Shown: piece after piece, positions 1-8,707 of the stretch
How positions within the stretch are numbered: position 1 is the first letter of the stretch
Layout of the letters: the number at the start of each line of letters is the position of its first letter
Assembly: GCA_943367595.1 (NCBI GenBank)
Contig: CALRJS020000002.1
Span: 62,001-126,000 of the forward strand
DNA length: 64,000 nt
Source: MW101C3 sp943367595
GTDB taxonomy: Bacteria > Cyanobacteriota > Cyanobacteriia > PCC-6307 > Cyanobiaceae
Direction of reading: 5' to 3'
Notes under the pieces: model-generated
Database searches by the model: none
What the model was told of the DNA's origin: nothing
What the model saw: the letters and a program-made list of their open reading frames with translations, nothing else
Program-made: the position numbers and the translations under genes

Positions 1-1316
1 CCGGTCCGCATGAACGGGCCCCCGCCCCCATCCTTTAGATACGCGTGGAATGTTTCATTGGTGGCATCCGGTCGGTTCCAGTATCCGGTGGCCACGCTGG
101 GGCTTTTCACCCAGATTTCGCCAACGCCGTCAGCGGCGCATCTTGTATGACGTTCTGGATCCACGATCCGAATCTCAGCCCCGATGGCCGTATCCCCACA
201 ACCAATGATTGTGCTGGATTTGGCTGAACCAACGGCGAGCTCTACACGATGGTGTTCGAGGGCCTCACTGTTCAACGATAGCCACTGCGCCCCGCGTCCA
301 ATCCATTCAGCCGATACTTTGACGCTGGATTCAGCAAGTCCATACGATGGAGTAAAGCTTGAGGCTTGAAAACCACACGGAGCGAACGCTGAAGCAAAAG
401 CGTCCAGCGTTTCGCGTTGAATTGGCTCTGCCGCATTGATGGCTACGAGCAAACTGCGGAGGTCAATGGTTGCTTTCTGCTGCGCTGTCAGCTTTCGTGA
501 ACAAAGGTCGTAAGCAAAATTGGGTGCAGCTGTGTGCGTACCGCGATAGCGCGAGATGGCTTCTAGCCAGCGCGAAGGCTTCGCCAGGAATGCCGCCGGA
601 GGCATAAAGTAGCAGGGAAACCCAACATAGGCTGGCGTCAACATTCCGTAGATCAAACCGAGATCGTGGAACACAGGCAGCCATGACACCATCACGCTGG
701 CACTGCTGTGACCCAATGAGCGATTGATGTCTTCCAGGGTCCACAACAGGTTGGCATGGGTGATCATCACCCCTTTCGGCGTCCCTGTAGAACCGGATGT
801 GTATTGCAAGAACGCAAGTGTTTCCCCTGTGATCAAGGGCGGTAGCCACTGCTGTGCCATTGATGAAGGAATGCCATCCGTTGCAATCCAGGTGACACCA
901 GCCAGATCTGCTTCTGCGTATTCCGAGGTGGAGAGCTTGGCGTGGAGCGCACTGTCTGTCAGTGCGAACTTGGCGGAGGCATCCTCAGCAATGGCCCTGA
1001 GCCGCGGCATCGGGCGCTTCGGATGAGGTGGATAGGCAGGCACCGCAATGACGCCTGCATACAAGCAACCCCAAAACGCTGTGATGTAGTCGAGACCGGA
1101 ATGAAAAAGGAGAATGGCACGCTCACCTTCCGCTTGCCGTCGTTGCAACTCTGTGGCAATGGCTTGCGCTCGCGTGTTCAGCTCTCCATAGGTGAGGGTA
1201 CCCGTCAGAATCTCCCCGTCGGCGAGAAAGGCAAGCGCCAACTGATGGGGTGTCTGCTCACTGCGTAACCGCAGCAGCTCGATCATCGTTGCGGCGACAG
1301 GGGAGGGGGCAGGCAT
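1..1316 (-). CDS. Fatty-acyl-AMP ligase / AMP-dependent synthetase (3' end cut by window edge)
   Basis: Adenylate-forming enzyme that activates a carboxylic (probably fatty) acid with ATP; FAAL relatives pass the acyl-AMP to a carrier protein in lipid or polyketide assembly. About 438 residues are present and the reading frame is open to base 1. The AMP-binding P-loop (LQYTSGSTGTPKGVMITH) lies near residue 165, followed by SWLPVFHDLGLIYG and the tract around SYGLAESS, which resemble the FAAL/FadD32-like branch. The start is well fixed: an in-frame TAG sits directly before the ATG, and AGGTGA lies about 8 nt upstream. Base composition is near 50 percent GC (counted at 601-660), well below most genes here, which suggests transfer. 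The C-terminal subdomain and any downstream partner lie outside the window, so the substrate is unknown. Confidence 0.85.
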   Translation of the reverse strand, partial: MPAPSPVAATMIELLRLRSEQTPHQLALAFLADGEILTGTLTYGELNTRAQAIATELQRRQAEGERAILLFHSGLDYITAFWGCLYAGVIAVPAYPPHPKRPMPRLRAIAEDASAKFALTDSALHAKLSTSEYAEADLAGVTWIATDGIPSSMAQQWLPPLITGETLAFLQYTSGSTGTPKGVMITHANLLWTLEDINRSLGHSSASVMVSWLPVFHDLGLIYGMLTPAYVGFPCYFMPPAAFLAKPSRWLEAISRYRGTHTAAPNFAYDLCSRKLTAQQKATIDLRSLLVAINAAEPIQRETLDAFASAFAPCGFQASSFTPSYGLAESSVKVSAEWIGRGAQWLSLNSEALEHHRVELAVGSAKSSTIIGCGDTAIGAEIRIVDPERHTRCAADGVGEIWVKSPSVATGYWNRPDATNETFHAYLKDGGGGPFMRT

Positions 1317-1980
1317 CTAGAACTTCACCTTTTGGAGACAATGCACTGTGTTCGGGCACATCAATCTGTTCAAAACCGAGGCTTTTTCGGAAAAGGCACT
1401 AAGTCCCTGAAGGCCATCTCCAATCAATCTATTAACGCGGTCAAGCGTTGACACATGATCTTGAACTTATTATCTGGTGAGTGACGGACCGAATCTTGCC
1501 AGATAGCCGTGGGTTGGCTATCACCAAAGGAACCCTCCTTTTTCAGGAAAACCGCTCGCCCTCTTCTCCATGCATCCGTGGGCATGATCGAGAGGCTTCA
1601 TGGATCGTTCCGGCGAAGACTCCCATCCGCAAGCATTGCCCTGCAGTGGGTTGAACAGCAGAGGTGCATCAGCTCGTCAGGTTGTCAGTGAATTGCTGGG
1701 TTTCACAGACATTTTCCATCCTCTTGGTGGTCCACTTGCAACTCTGCAACGCCGAGCTTTTGTTGCTGCCGGCAAGGGCTGGCACCCTTGTGGACCAGGC
1801 GATGGAACGCTGCTGGTGCTGGCCAGCGAAAGGAAACCACCGAACGGATTCCACTCTCCATCCGCAACGTCGTGGCACTGGCAGTGGTGGGTTTGCGGAA
1901 AACAACATCACCCCTGATCTGCTGCAACGTGCTCGCTTACGTCAAGAGGAGCATGCGCGGCCAGTCAGTGTGCTACTCCA

Positions 1981-2050
1981 TCTCACTCCAGACCCATAGT
2001 GCGTCCAGGCATCAGTCTCACTGCAGACCCCGTAGAATGTCTCCAGCAGG
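1981..2050. repeat. Two-copy degenerate 35-nt tandem repeat
   Basis: Copies at 1981-2015 and 2016-2050. Each begins with a TCTCACTsCAGACCC-type core (TCTCACTCCAGACCC, TCTCACTGCAGACCC), then drifts. It is one of several drifted tandem repeats in spacers of this window. Confidence 0.5.
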
Positions 2051-2744
2051 CACATGTCCGTCATCACGCATCAATCGCCAGCCTGCATCGCAAAACCGCA
2101 TGGATGCAAGCCAGTCACCAGGAACGAAGCAGCACAGAGGCAGTGCACGCAGCGCTTCGCTTCGGACGCCTTGAAGAAGGAGGATCCCATGGTCTCGTTT
2201 GAGGCTCATTGGTTTCCGCGCCATGGAGGCTTGCTCCGCTTTTGTGAGCAGCCAGCCCGGATCGCTTGCTGCCATGCCTGCCTGCGGGCGTTGATCGTGG
2301 TCCGACGGTCTCACGTGGCCCAGTCTGGACTCCCTGCAGGTCTCGCAGTTGGACCAGGACGGGAGTGCTGGGAAGCTTTTTTCTTGCGATTGAATCGGTG
2401 CTGATCGATGGCCTGATCGGTTGTTGCGGGTTTGGCCTTCGTTTTTCTGGTTCTTGGTTGGGTGGTGCCTATGCCCCACACCCTCACCGCCGCCTCCCCT
2501 TTTCGGCGTCAGGCGGTTGACCCGGTGATCGTGCTGCACTGATCAGGCTTCCACGCAGCCGCAAAAAGCGAGAGCCTGATCCGTATCCATCAGCAAGATT
2601 CATCGCCCCCCGTTGCGTACCTGTGTCTCATGCAGGTACGCGAGAAAGCCATTTCCTGCCACTCCCTTTCCCACAGCTTGTTCTCAGCTCCTCCAGGTTC
2701 CATGTCCAGCTGTTGGACAGGTGCCTTCTTGACTGTTGGACAAC

Positions 2745-2785
2745 GGCCGCAGGATCCAAGCGCCATGGGCTTGGATCCTGCGGCC
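2745..2785. repeat. Perfect 16-bp inverted repeat (hairpin)
   Basis: Arms GGCCGCAGGATCCAAG (2745-2760) and CTTGGATCCTGCGGCC (2770-2785) are perfectly complementary with a 9-nt loop. There is no T tract on either side, so a standard rho-independent terminator is not indicated. It could be an unusual terminator, a protein-binding palindrome, or a remnant of a mobile element end. Confidence 0.7.
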
Positions 2786-3506
2786 AAACCGGGAGTGAGC
2801 TGATGGTTGGTCCGCCTCCGCTGATGGCCAGGGGCCAGAGGACAGTCACCAGATGGCCATTCCCCTTGCTCAGTGGTCCACTGTTTGTCTGCTACTCGAC
2901 AGAGGCCTTGGGTTGTCTGCTGGGCGCCATTGGCATGGGGAGGGCTCGGGTACACGGCGTTCTGACTCGTTGCCGATCTGGAAACTGAAACTGTGTGTCT
3001 GTTCCTGACGGTGCGGCTGGGGTGTTCGCTTGATGGTTCCTGCAGACCACCTTTCTGATCTTCTGGGTGGCTCGCGGCCGCTGCGCTCCCGGGAGGAGGA
3101 AGCCCAGCCTCCATGCTTTGGCAGCTGTCCCATGCTGGCCTCTTAACTAGACTAGCCATGCGTCTCACTCTGGATGGATGCGCGGACGTTCTTTGTCGGG
3201 GTGGATGTGACACCCGCTGAGGATGAGGCTCTCGCGTGCCACCGTGAAACCAGCCAGTGGGGCGCCATCGAAGAGACGGTCACCACAGAACGCACAAGTC
3301 TCGCGAGGATTCACTGGCGTTAGGAATGATCCTCAAGCTGAGACTGTCTGGACGTCGAGCCAGAAGACGTTCCAACCGACACGACACCGCACAAAACCTC
3401 TCACCTACGGCCTCAATCTCCCGAGCCTGAGCCCTCAGGGCGCCTGGCCATTCAGGTGGGGACGTTCCGGGCCACCGCCAGCAACGGAATGACCATCAGC
3501 AACCCA

Positions 3507-3574
3507 GCAGCTTCAACCACTCACGGGCTTGAGCTAAACCGCAGCTTCATCCACCCATGAGCTTGAGCCAGGCG
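3507..3574. repeat. Two-copy 34-nt tandem repeat after the J-protein stop
   Basis: Copies at 3507-3540 and 3541-3574 agree at 26 of 34 positions by eye; both begin with GCAGCTTCA and share GCTTGAGC. The repeat lies within 6 nt of the stop codon of the minus-strand gene at 3580. Confidence 0.65.
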
Positions 3575-3579
3575 GCACG

Positions 3580-4686
3580 TCAGCTGGATTTGCGATAAAG
3601 CTCCTTGAGCAGCTGGTAGGCCTCATTCAGGCGGCGCATGGTGTCGGCGCTGCCGCCGGAATCGGGGTGGTGCTGTTGGGCCTGCTCCCGATAGGCCTCG
3701 CGGATCCGCCTCAACGTGAGCCGTTCGCCGACCACGTAGGGGATCTCCAGCACCTTGACGGCCCCCTGCAGCGTCATCGTGTGCTCAAGGGTCTGGAAGG
3801 ACGTGCCCTGCCGGCGGCGGCGGAAGCGGTGCACGAACCGCCTGATCAAGGTGGGCAGGCGCACGCTCAACGTGGCCGCGCTGAAGGGATCCTCCAGCAG
3901 TCCGGCGGCCACCATCACCCGCTCAAAGCTGGGGGGGCCAGCCGGCCAGCTCGGAGCACAGCCAACGATCCAGTGTTCCAGCGCCGACCAGGTGAAGGGT
4001 CGACCTTCCGCCTGGTCGGACTGGGGCCAGATCTCCTGACCGAGCCACACCATCGCCGCTTCAAGTACGGCTTCGTTGGCGGCTGTGCCGTAGAGGCCCA
4101 CCCAGTGGGCACTGGCGGCGCTGAGGGCGGCGCTCAGATCGTGCTCGGAGATTTCCGGAAACGGATCACTGGGCCGTGTTGGCGTGCTCGGCTGCGGGTG
4201 GAGGCTCTGGCGTAACCGCGCCGATCGTTGCTGCACGAATCCCGGCAGATCGATTCCGCCTCCCGGGCCTCGGCTTCCGGAGCCGCCGCTGCCTGCTGCG
4301 GCCGTGGACCGCCCCTTGCGCAGACCCGGCAGAGTCCGAGGATGTCCACTGATCTCATTCGAGACTCGTCCTGTGTCTTGCGACGGGTCTTGTGCGAATT
4401 CAATGAGACCATCTTCCCCGGCGAACACCAGTTGCGTGCTCTCGCCGCTGGACGTCAGCACCAGGGCTCCCCGTTCGAGCAGCACCTCAGTCTCTTGATC
4501 GTCGCCATCGTCCTGCTCCGCCTCCTCGTCAGGGGAATCCGGCAACAGCAACTCCAGCAGGTGCTCCATGACCTGCCCGTGGGTGGAGAAGCCCCACTCC
4601 CGCTGAAGTTGCTTGAACTGCGCGATCCTTTCGGTCGGCAGCGTCATCGACAGAGTTTTGCGCTCCTTTCGTACCGGCTCAGCCAC
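3580..4686 (-). CDS. J-domain protein with C-terminal J domain and ribbon-helix-helix-like N-terminus
   Basis: 368 residues. The C-terminus (about 310-368) is a J domain: the HPD motif is at about residues 340-342, followed by a helix ending in LNEAYQLLKELY. J domains stimulate DnaK ATPase activity. The N-terminal 50 residues (RKTLSMTLPTERIAQFK and on) look like a ribbon-helix-helix DNA-binding or dimerisation segment, followed by an acidic stretch. The middle has a Gly/Ser-rich linker and an unrecognised helical region (about 175-300). Usual DnaJ proteins have the J domain at the N-terminus, so the order is reversed. A dnaK-dnaJ pair lies at 51785-55131, but no direct link is shown. The ATG follows shortly after the upstream DUF3370 stop (22 nt gap), so the two may be co-transcribed. 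The J-domain call is firm; the RHH call is inference. Confidence 0.75.
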   Translation of the reverse strand: MAEPVRKERKTLSMTLPTERIAQFKQLQREWGFSTHGQVMEHLLELLLPDSPDEEAEQDDGDDQETEVLLERGALVLTSSGESTQLVFAGEDGLIEFAQDPSQDTGRVSNEISGHPRTLPGLRKGRSTAAAGSGGSGSRGPGGGIDLPGFVQQRSARLRQSLHPQPSTPTRPSDPFPEISEHDLSAALSAASAHWVGLYGTAANEAVLEAAMVWLGQEIWPQSDQAEGRPFTWSALEHWIVGCAPSWPAGPPSFERVMVAAGLLEDPFSAATLSVRLPTLIRRFVHRFRRRRQGTSFQTLEHTMTLQGAVKVLEIPYVVGERLTLRRIREAYREQAQQHHPDSGGSADTMRRLNEAYQLLKELYRKSS

Positions 4687-4708
4687 GTCGGAACCGATGG
4701 GAGTGGAC

Positions 4709-6376
4709 CTAGCGCCCCATCATCTCCCTGAGGAACCGCTGTTGGGCCTCGGCCGCTTCCCGATAACGGCCAAGCAGCACGGTCTGGGTGCCGTCGTTGG
4801 AGCCTTCACCCGGCAGCTGGTTGAGCAGGGGCAGCGGGATGGACGGCAGCGGGCGGATCCATGCCGGCACCAAGGTGGGCAGAAAACGGGGGGCGGCGGC
4901 CGGTGCCGGGGGCGGCGGCGTGGGACGCGCGGGTGCCTGTGCAGGGGGCGGCGCACTGGCGGTGCGCCCTGAGGCAGGACGGGTGGCCGGCGCTGGGGCC
5001 GCCAGGGTGGGGGGAGCTTTGGGAGCGGGCCGTTGACGGGCCGCTTCCGCAGCGGCGGCACGGGCCATGGCAATCCGTTCTTCCCGTTCGCGCAGCTGAG
5101 CCAGCTGGTAACTGGGCACCACGCTCAGCAGGTGTCCGGGCGTGGCATCCGCTGGGTACACCATGCTCACCCGCACAGGGTTGTTCACACCGGGGACCAG
5201 ATTCAACGAGGCAAGCGAAAGACTCTCGCCTGAGCGCAGGCCCACGTGCACATCGTTGTAGCCCTCCTTGGTGCGGATGCCGATCGAGCCGCGGAAGGCT
5301 GTGAACTGGCGCCCGTTCGCCGTGGGATGGCTCATCACCAGCTCATGGGGGCCGTTGCCTTTGAGATTCAGATCCACATCGAAGCGCACGCCGTAGGTGC
5401 CCACGTTGTCGAGGGAGGAATCAAGCATGCGGCTGGCCAGCGGGTTCACCTGCACCTCGCGGGTGCCGAAGGTGTGGCGGTTCGTGCTCGTGAAGGGCAC
5501 ATGCAAGGGGCCCTGATTGAGATCGTGCACCAGGCTCGCCTGGTACTCATCGCCGATCGCTACGCCACCGACCCGGGAAAACACCTGGCCGTAGTGGATC
5601 TTGGAGAGCATTTCCAGGTAGATGCGGCCTGGCGCGAGCATCCCCTGATCGAGCACGGCGAACAGATCGGCATCGGTTTCCGGATCCTCCGCTGCCACCA
5701 CTGCCATCTGGAAGGGCCCGTCACTGCGGCCTCTCAGCAGGCCATTGGCGATGCCCCGGGCCGGCAGGCGTGTGTGAAACAGCACCCGGCGGCTGTAGGG
5801 AGGAACCACCAGGGTTTCCGGCATCTTGGGATCCAGCTCCCCGCGCAACATGATCACGGAGGTGGCATCGCCCGGTCCGGTGTTCCAGGGGCGCCGCCCC
5901 AGCGGTTTCACGCCCATCAGGTGATTGCCTTGATAAGGCGCTTCAAAGCTGTTGCGGACGGCGCCGCGCTCCATCTCCAGAGTGACGGGACGCGAGCCCG
6001 GGTTCATCACGATCGTGGCGATCGTGAGCTTGCCGCGCACATAACGGCCGCCGAGACGGCTGGCATTTTCGGGAAAGTACTTGTGGTGAACGTGAAGCCC
6101 GAAATCGCCGTTGAAGGTGTAGGTGGCGTTGTTGAGATATTGACGGGTTTCTGTGGCGATGGCCTGGCCCGGCGCCGTGTTGACCAGGATCCCCGGGCCG
6201 AAGACCTCCTCAGGCTGGTTGGAGTGCAGCACCGGCACGGTGTTGAACGTGCCGTTGAGCGGTCGGGCTGACTGGCCAGCCATCAAGGCCACGTAGGCGT
6301 GAGCGGCTGGCGCCTGCAGCACGAGCGTGCCGGCGATCACCATCAGACAGGGGCGAAGAAACCTTGTGGGAATCAT
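4709..6376 (-). CDS. DUF3370 exported protein with Pro/Ala-rich tail
   Basis: About 555 residues from the ATG at 6376, chosen because it begins a clear signal peptide (MIPTRFLRPCLMVIAGTLVL, with likely cleavage after AHA). An ATG at 6385 is also possible; the frame is open further upstream, but that part reads as non-coding. The body resembles the cyanobacterial DUF3370 family: YVALMAGQSARPLNGTFNTV and a long beta-rich region. Function is unknown; an exported or envelope location is implied. Residues about 430-500 form a Pro/Ala-rich linker, followed by a short C-terminal segment (LPSIPLPLLNQLPGEGSNDG). It sits 22 nt upstream of the J-domain protein gene on the same strand. Confidence 0.75.
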   Translation of the reverse strand: MIPTRFLRPCLMVIAGTLVLQAPAAHAYVALMAGQSARPLNGTFNTVPVLHSNQPEEVFGPGILVNTAPGQAIATETRQYLNNATYTFNGDFGLHVHHKYFPENASRLGGRYVRGKLTIATIVMNPGSRPVTLEMERGAVRNSFEAPYQGNHLMGVKPLGRRPWNTGPGDATSVIMLRGELDPKMPETLVVPPYSRRVLFHTRLPARGIANGLLRGRSDGPFQMAVVAAEDPETDADLFAVLDQGMLAPGRIYLEMLSKIHYGQVFSRVGGVAIGDEYQASLVHDLNQGPLHVPFTSTNRHTFGTREVQVNPLASRMLDSSLDNVGTYGVRFDVDLNLKGNGPHELVMSHPTANGRQFTAFRGSIGIRTKEGYNDVHVGLRSGESLSLASLNLVPGVNNPVRVSMVYPADATPGHLLSVVPSYQLAQLREREERIAMARAAAAEAARQRPAPKAPPTLAAPAPATRPASGRTASAPPPAQAPARPTPPPPAPAAAPRFLPTLVPAWIRPLPSIPLPLLNQLPGEGSNDGTQTVLLGRYREAAEAQQRFLREMMGR

Positions 6377-6568
6377 GGGTCCCATTTGATTGATCTGGCG
6401 GGAGGACAACGGCAAAACGGTGGCGGTCGGGGGTGGATGTGGTGGGCGAGTATTCCCTTCCTGCCTGTGGTTTCGGCGCTTGAAGGCCAAGGTCACCAAG
6501 GGGTGGAGCTGGGAACGCATGGGCACCAGAACACTGGCTAGAACCTTCAGGCACTGTGAAATTTTCCC

Positions 6569-6763
6569 ATGTTCCCGCCCTTTGCCTGTTACGGATCCGG
6601 CAGCGGTGATCCTGAAGCGATGCGTCGCCAGTATCAGCAGCGCAAGATGCGCATGCTGACCTACTGGCGCGACGGTGTGGAGCGTCAGCTCGCTGCCGTG
6701 AATGCGGCGATCAGCACCCTGGAGAAGCAGATGCAGCGCGATGGGGCCCAGCCGGTGGAGTGA
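6569..6763 (+). CDS. Small conserved-looking hypothetical protein (64 aa)
   Basis: Begins MFPPFACYGSGSGDPEAMRR and continues into an amphipathic helical stretch (YWRDGVERQLAAVNAAISTL) typical of a short coiled coil. I do not recognise a named family. A second ATG at 6620 would give a 47-residue protein. Its 3' end overlaps the 3' end of the convergent sigma factor gene by 53 bp. It looks coding because of the ordered helix pattern and clean start, but evidence is limited. Confidence 0.5.
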   Translation: MFPPFACYGSGSGDPEAMRRQYQQRKMRMLTYWRDGVERQLAAVNAAISTLEKQMQRDGAQPVE

Positions 6764-7652
6764 CGACCTGCTGAAGCCCGCGGTCGAGTTCCTGCCGCAG
6801 GCGCTCCAGGCCCTTGTGCAGAGCCCTGTGCACGGTCATCGGGCTCAGCTGAAGCCGGCGGGCCGCCTCCCGCAGGCTCCGCCCCTCGAGCACTACCTGC
6901 TCCACCACCTGGCGCTGCCGGTGTTCCAGCCGCGGCAGCAGGGCCATCGCCTCGACGGTTTCGCCATCAATGCAGGCGTCGTCGTCATGCTCTGCCGCCA
7001 TGCTCTCCATTGAGGCTTCCAGCGGGGCCAGGCGGCGCAGCCGCTCCAGCTGCTCGAAGGCGCACCACTGAGCCACGGAGAGCTGCAGGCCGCTGCGCAG
7101 TTCAGCCTCACTCGGGCTCTGCCCGAACCGCGTCTGCCACTCACGGGTGAACTGCCGCACCCGGTCCTGCAGTTCCTGCTGACGCCGCGGCAGTCGGATG
7201 GCCGGGGCCTGATCCCGGAGGTAGTGCAGGATCGCGCCCCGGACGTGCTGGCGAGCAAAGGCGGAGAAGGGCGTTCCGGTGGATGGTTCGAAGCGCTCGG
7301 CGGCGCGGATGAGGCCCAACAGGCCCACCTGGATCAGATCATCCGCCCCTTCCCGGCAGAGGGCGGCGTAGTGCAGAGCGATCGGCCGCACCAGCTCCCT
7401 GTAGGCCTCCACCCGCTGGTTGCGTTGCCGCAGGTTGGCGTCCTGGCCGGCATTGGCGCCGCCATTGGAGTCGGCACTGGTGTTCGGGCTGCGCTTTGCG
7501 GCTGGCGTGTTCGCCTTGGTGGTGTGTGAGCTGTTGGCCGGAATGCTGGTTGACGGCGTGTTGATAGCCGCTGCGGTGGGTGAAGGGAGGTGTGTTGAAG
7601 CGACGCTCAGCGGGGCGGTGGAGCGCTGGGCCGCCAGAGGGGAGCAGGTCAT
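6711..7652 (-). CDS. Group 3 (SigF-like) RNA polymerase sigma factor
   Basis: 313 residues. Region 2 lies at about 100-148 (DDLIQVGLLGLIRAAERF, then FSAFARQHVRGAILHYLRD), a region 3-like helical segment follows, and region 4 is at about 245-292, with the helix-turn-helix SLREAARRLQLSPMTVHRAL. This is the sigma-70 family layout without a region 1.1, as in the SigF/SigB-type alternative sigma factors that cyanobacteria use for motility and stress promoters. The first 70 residues are a Ser/Thr/Ala-rich extension, so the true start could lie downstream. The last 18 or so residues overlap the convergent small gene at 6569-6763. No anti-sigma factor gene is adjacent. Confidence 0.85.
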   Translation of the reverse strand: MTCSPLAAQRSTAPLSVASTHLPSPTAAAINTPSTSIPANSSHTTKANTPAAKRSPNTSADSNGGANAGQDANLRQRNQRVEAYRELVRPIALHYAALCREGADDLIQVGLLGLIRAAERFEPSTGTPFSAFARQHVRGAILHYLRDQAPAIRLPRRQQELQDRVRQFTREWQTRFGQSPSEAELRSGLQLSVAQWCAFEQLERLRRLAPLEASMESMAAEHDDDACIDGETVEAMALLPRLEHRQRQVVEQVVLEGRSLREAARRLQLSPMTVHRALHKGLERLRQELDRGLQQVVTPPAGPHRAASASPGC

Positions 7653-7807
7653 GAACAGGGACGTGGAGATGAGAAGGAAGCTGTAGGGAGAACCGCCGGT
7701 CGTTCCGTCCGGTTCCTTTTCCAGAAAGATCCCTGGCTGCCACCTTCTGCAACCGCGCTTTCACTGAACTTTCTGTCGAGGCTGCACGACGGCGCCCACC
7801 GCCTCGC

Positions 7808-8707
7808 TCAGCCCCTCGCTTCTTCTCTGACTCCACGGCTCGTCGCTGGCGGGCCTTCTGCAGGCTCCAGTGCCGCGTCCTCGGCCGGCGCCACGGCGCG
7901 AAGAAGCTCCCAGGGGCCATGGCGATTCAGCCACGGCAGATCCGACTGCTCCGTCAGCAGCAGGTAGCCGGCGAAGCCCAGCGCATTGAGGCTGAAGCCC
8001 GCGGCGTGTTCGCGGGTTCGCAGGATGGTGAGAAACCAGGAGCTGGTGAACAGCAGGTTGTAGGGGCCGCTGGGCTCCCCACCCTCCGCCGGATCACCAA
8101 GGCCGAGCTCCAGCGCATGGCGGCGGTAGAGCGTCGCCAGGTCGGCCGGTCCGCCGCCTGCGGGGCGCGGGCTGAGCCGATAGCGCCAGGGCCAGGGTGG
8201 CGCCTGGCCCTGCAGCTGGGCGCGCAGGGCAGGCTCCAGCGGGCAGCTGGGTTCACCGCGATGGCGGGGCAACAGCTGCAGATGCCGGTGAGGCTGGCTG
8301 GCGCCGGCCCGACCGCTGCTGTTGAAGAACCACAGGCCCGTGGTGTCCGCATCGACATGGGCCACCGCCTGCCAGTCGGCGGCTGCGAGCCAGCCGCTCT
8401 GGGGCGCCCAGCCCTGGGTGATCAGCAGCAGATGGCCGGCTTGCACCGGGTACTTGTTCAGGATCACCGCATGGCTGTCGCCCAGTCGCGCCACCTCCAG
8501 CTGCTGCTCCCAGGGGAGAAAGGGGTTGGGTCGGGGCCCGCCGCTGCGCAGGTGACGAGGCACGGGCGAGTCCAGCTGGCGCAGCTGGAAGGGTGTCCAG
8601 GCTCCCGGCGGCAGCACCCGGGTGACGAGCGGCACCAGGGCACCGCGTTCGTGCGCGGCCTGGCTTTGCTGCAAGGCCGTTCGCCACAGGCGCTCAGTGC
8701 GCTCCAC
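7808..8707 (-). CDS. ATP adenylyltransferase / Ap4A phosphorylase family protein
   Basis: HIT-superfamily nucleotidyltransferase that would split diadenosine tetraphosphate with phosphate into ATP and ADP. Visible: the PNPFLPWEQQLEVARLGDSH segment, a VILNKYPVQAGHLLLIT strand-turn, and the HxHxQ-type active site SQPHRHLQLLP near residue 160. I chose the GTG at 8707, which overlaps the upstream SpoIID gene by 14 bp and leaves the short N-terminus expected of the family. An ATG at 8737 in the same frame would overlap by 44 bp. About 299 residues. It probably limits alarmone levels or recycles Ap4A; this role is from the family, not the context. Confidence 0.85.
   Translation of the reverse strand: MERTERLWRTALQQSQAAHERGALVPLVTRVLPPGAWTPFQLRQLDSPVPRHLRSGGPRPNPFLPWEQQLEVARLGDSHAVILNKYPVQAGHLLLITQGWAPQSGWLAAADWQAVAHVDADTTGLWFFNSSGRAGASQPHRHLQLLPRHRGEPSCPLEPALRAQLQGQAPPWPWRYRLSPRPAGGGPADLATLYRRHALELGLGDPAEGGEPSGPYNLLFTSSWFLTILRTREHAAGFSLNALGFAGYLLLTEQSDLPWLNRHGPWELLRAVAPAEDAALEPAEGPPATSRGVREEARG

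Larger units (their letters stand above)
1317..3579. other. Gene-free region of about 2.2 kb
   Basis: I can support no gene here. Open frames on both strands reach about 207 codons, but their translations are rich in Arg, Pro, His and Ser with no recognisable domain. Composition is lower in GC than the housekeeping genes. It contains a strong inverted repeat (2745-2785), a two-copy 35-nt repeat (1981-2050), a two-copy 34-nt repeat (3507-3574), and otherwise nothing I can name. It may be a decayed junction between the synthetase gene on the left and the chromosome backbone on the right. Confidence 0.6.

Noticed and set aside
1448..1473. Possible promoter TTGACA ... TATTAT
   Set aside because: Spacer of 14 nt is too short for a sigma-70 promoter and no gene follows on the plus strand.
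2590..3213. 207-codon minus-strand frame in the gene-free region
   Set aside because: Low-complexity, Arg/Pro/Ser-rich translation, crosses the strong palindrome, no domain.
5246..6271. 341-codon frame opposite the DUF3370 gene
   Set aside because: No domain and unusual His/Val/Ala composition; the signal peptide and family match are on the minus strand.
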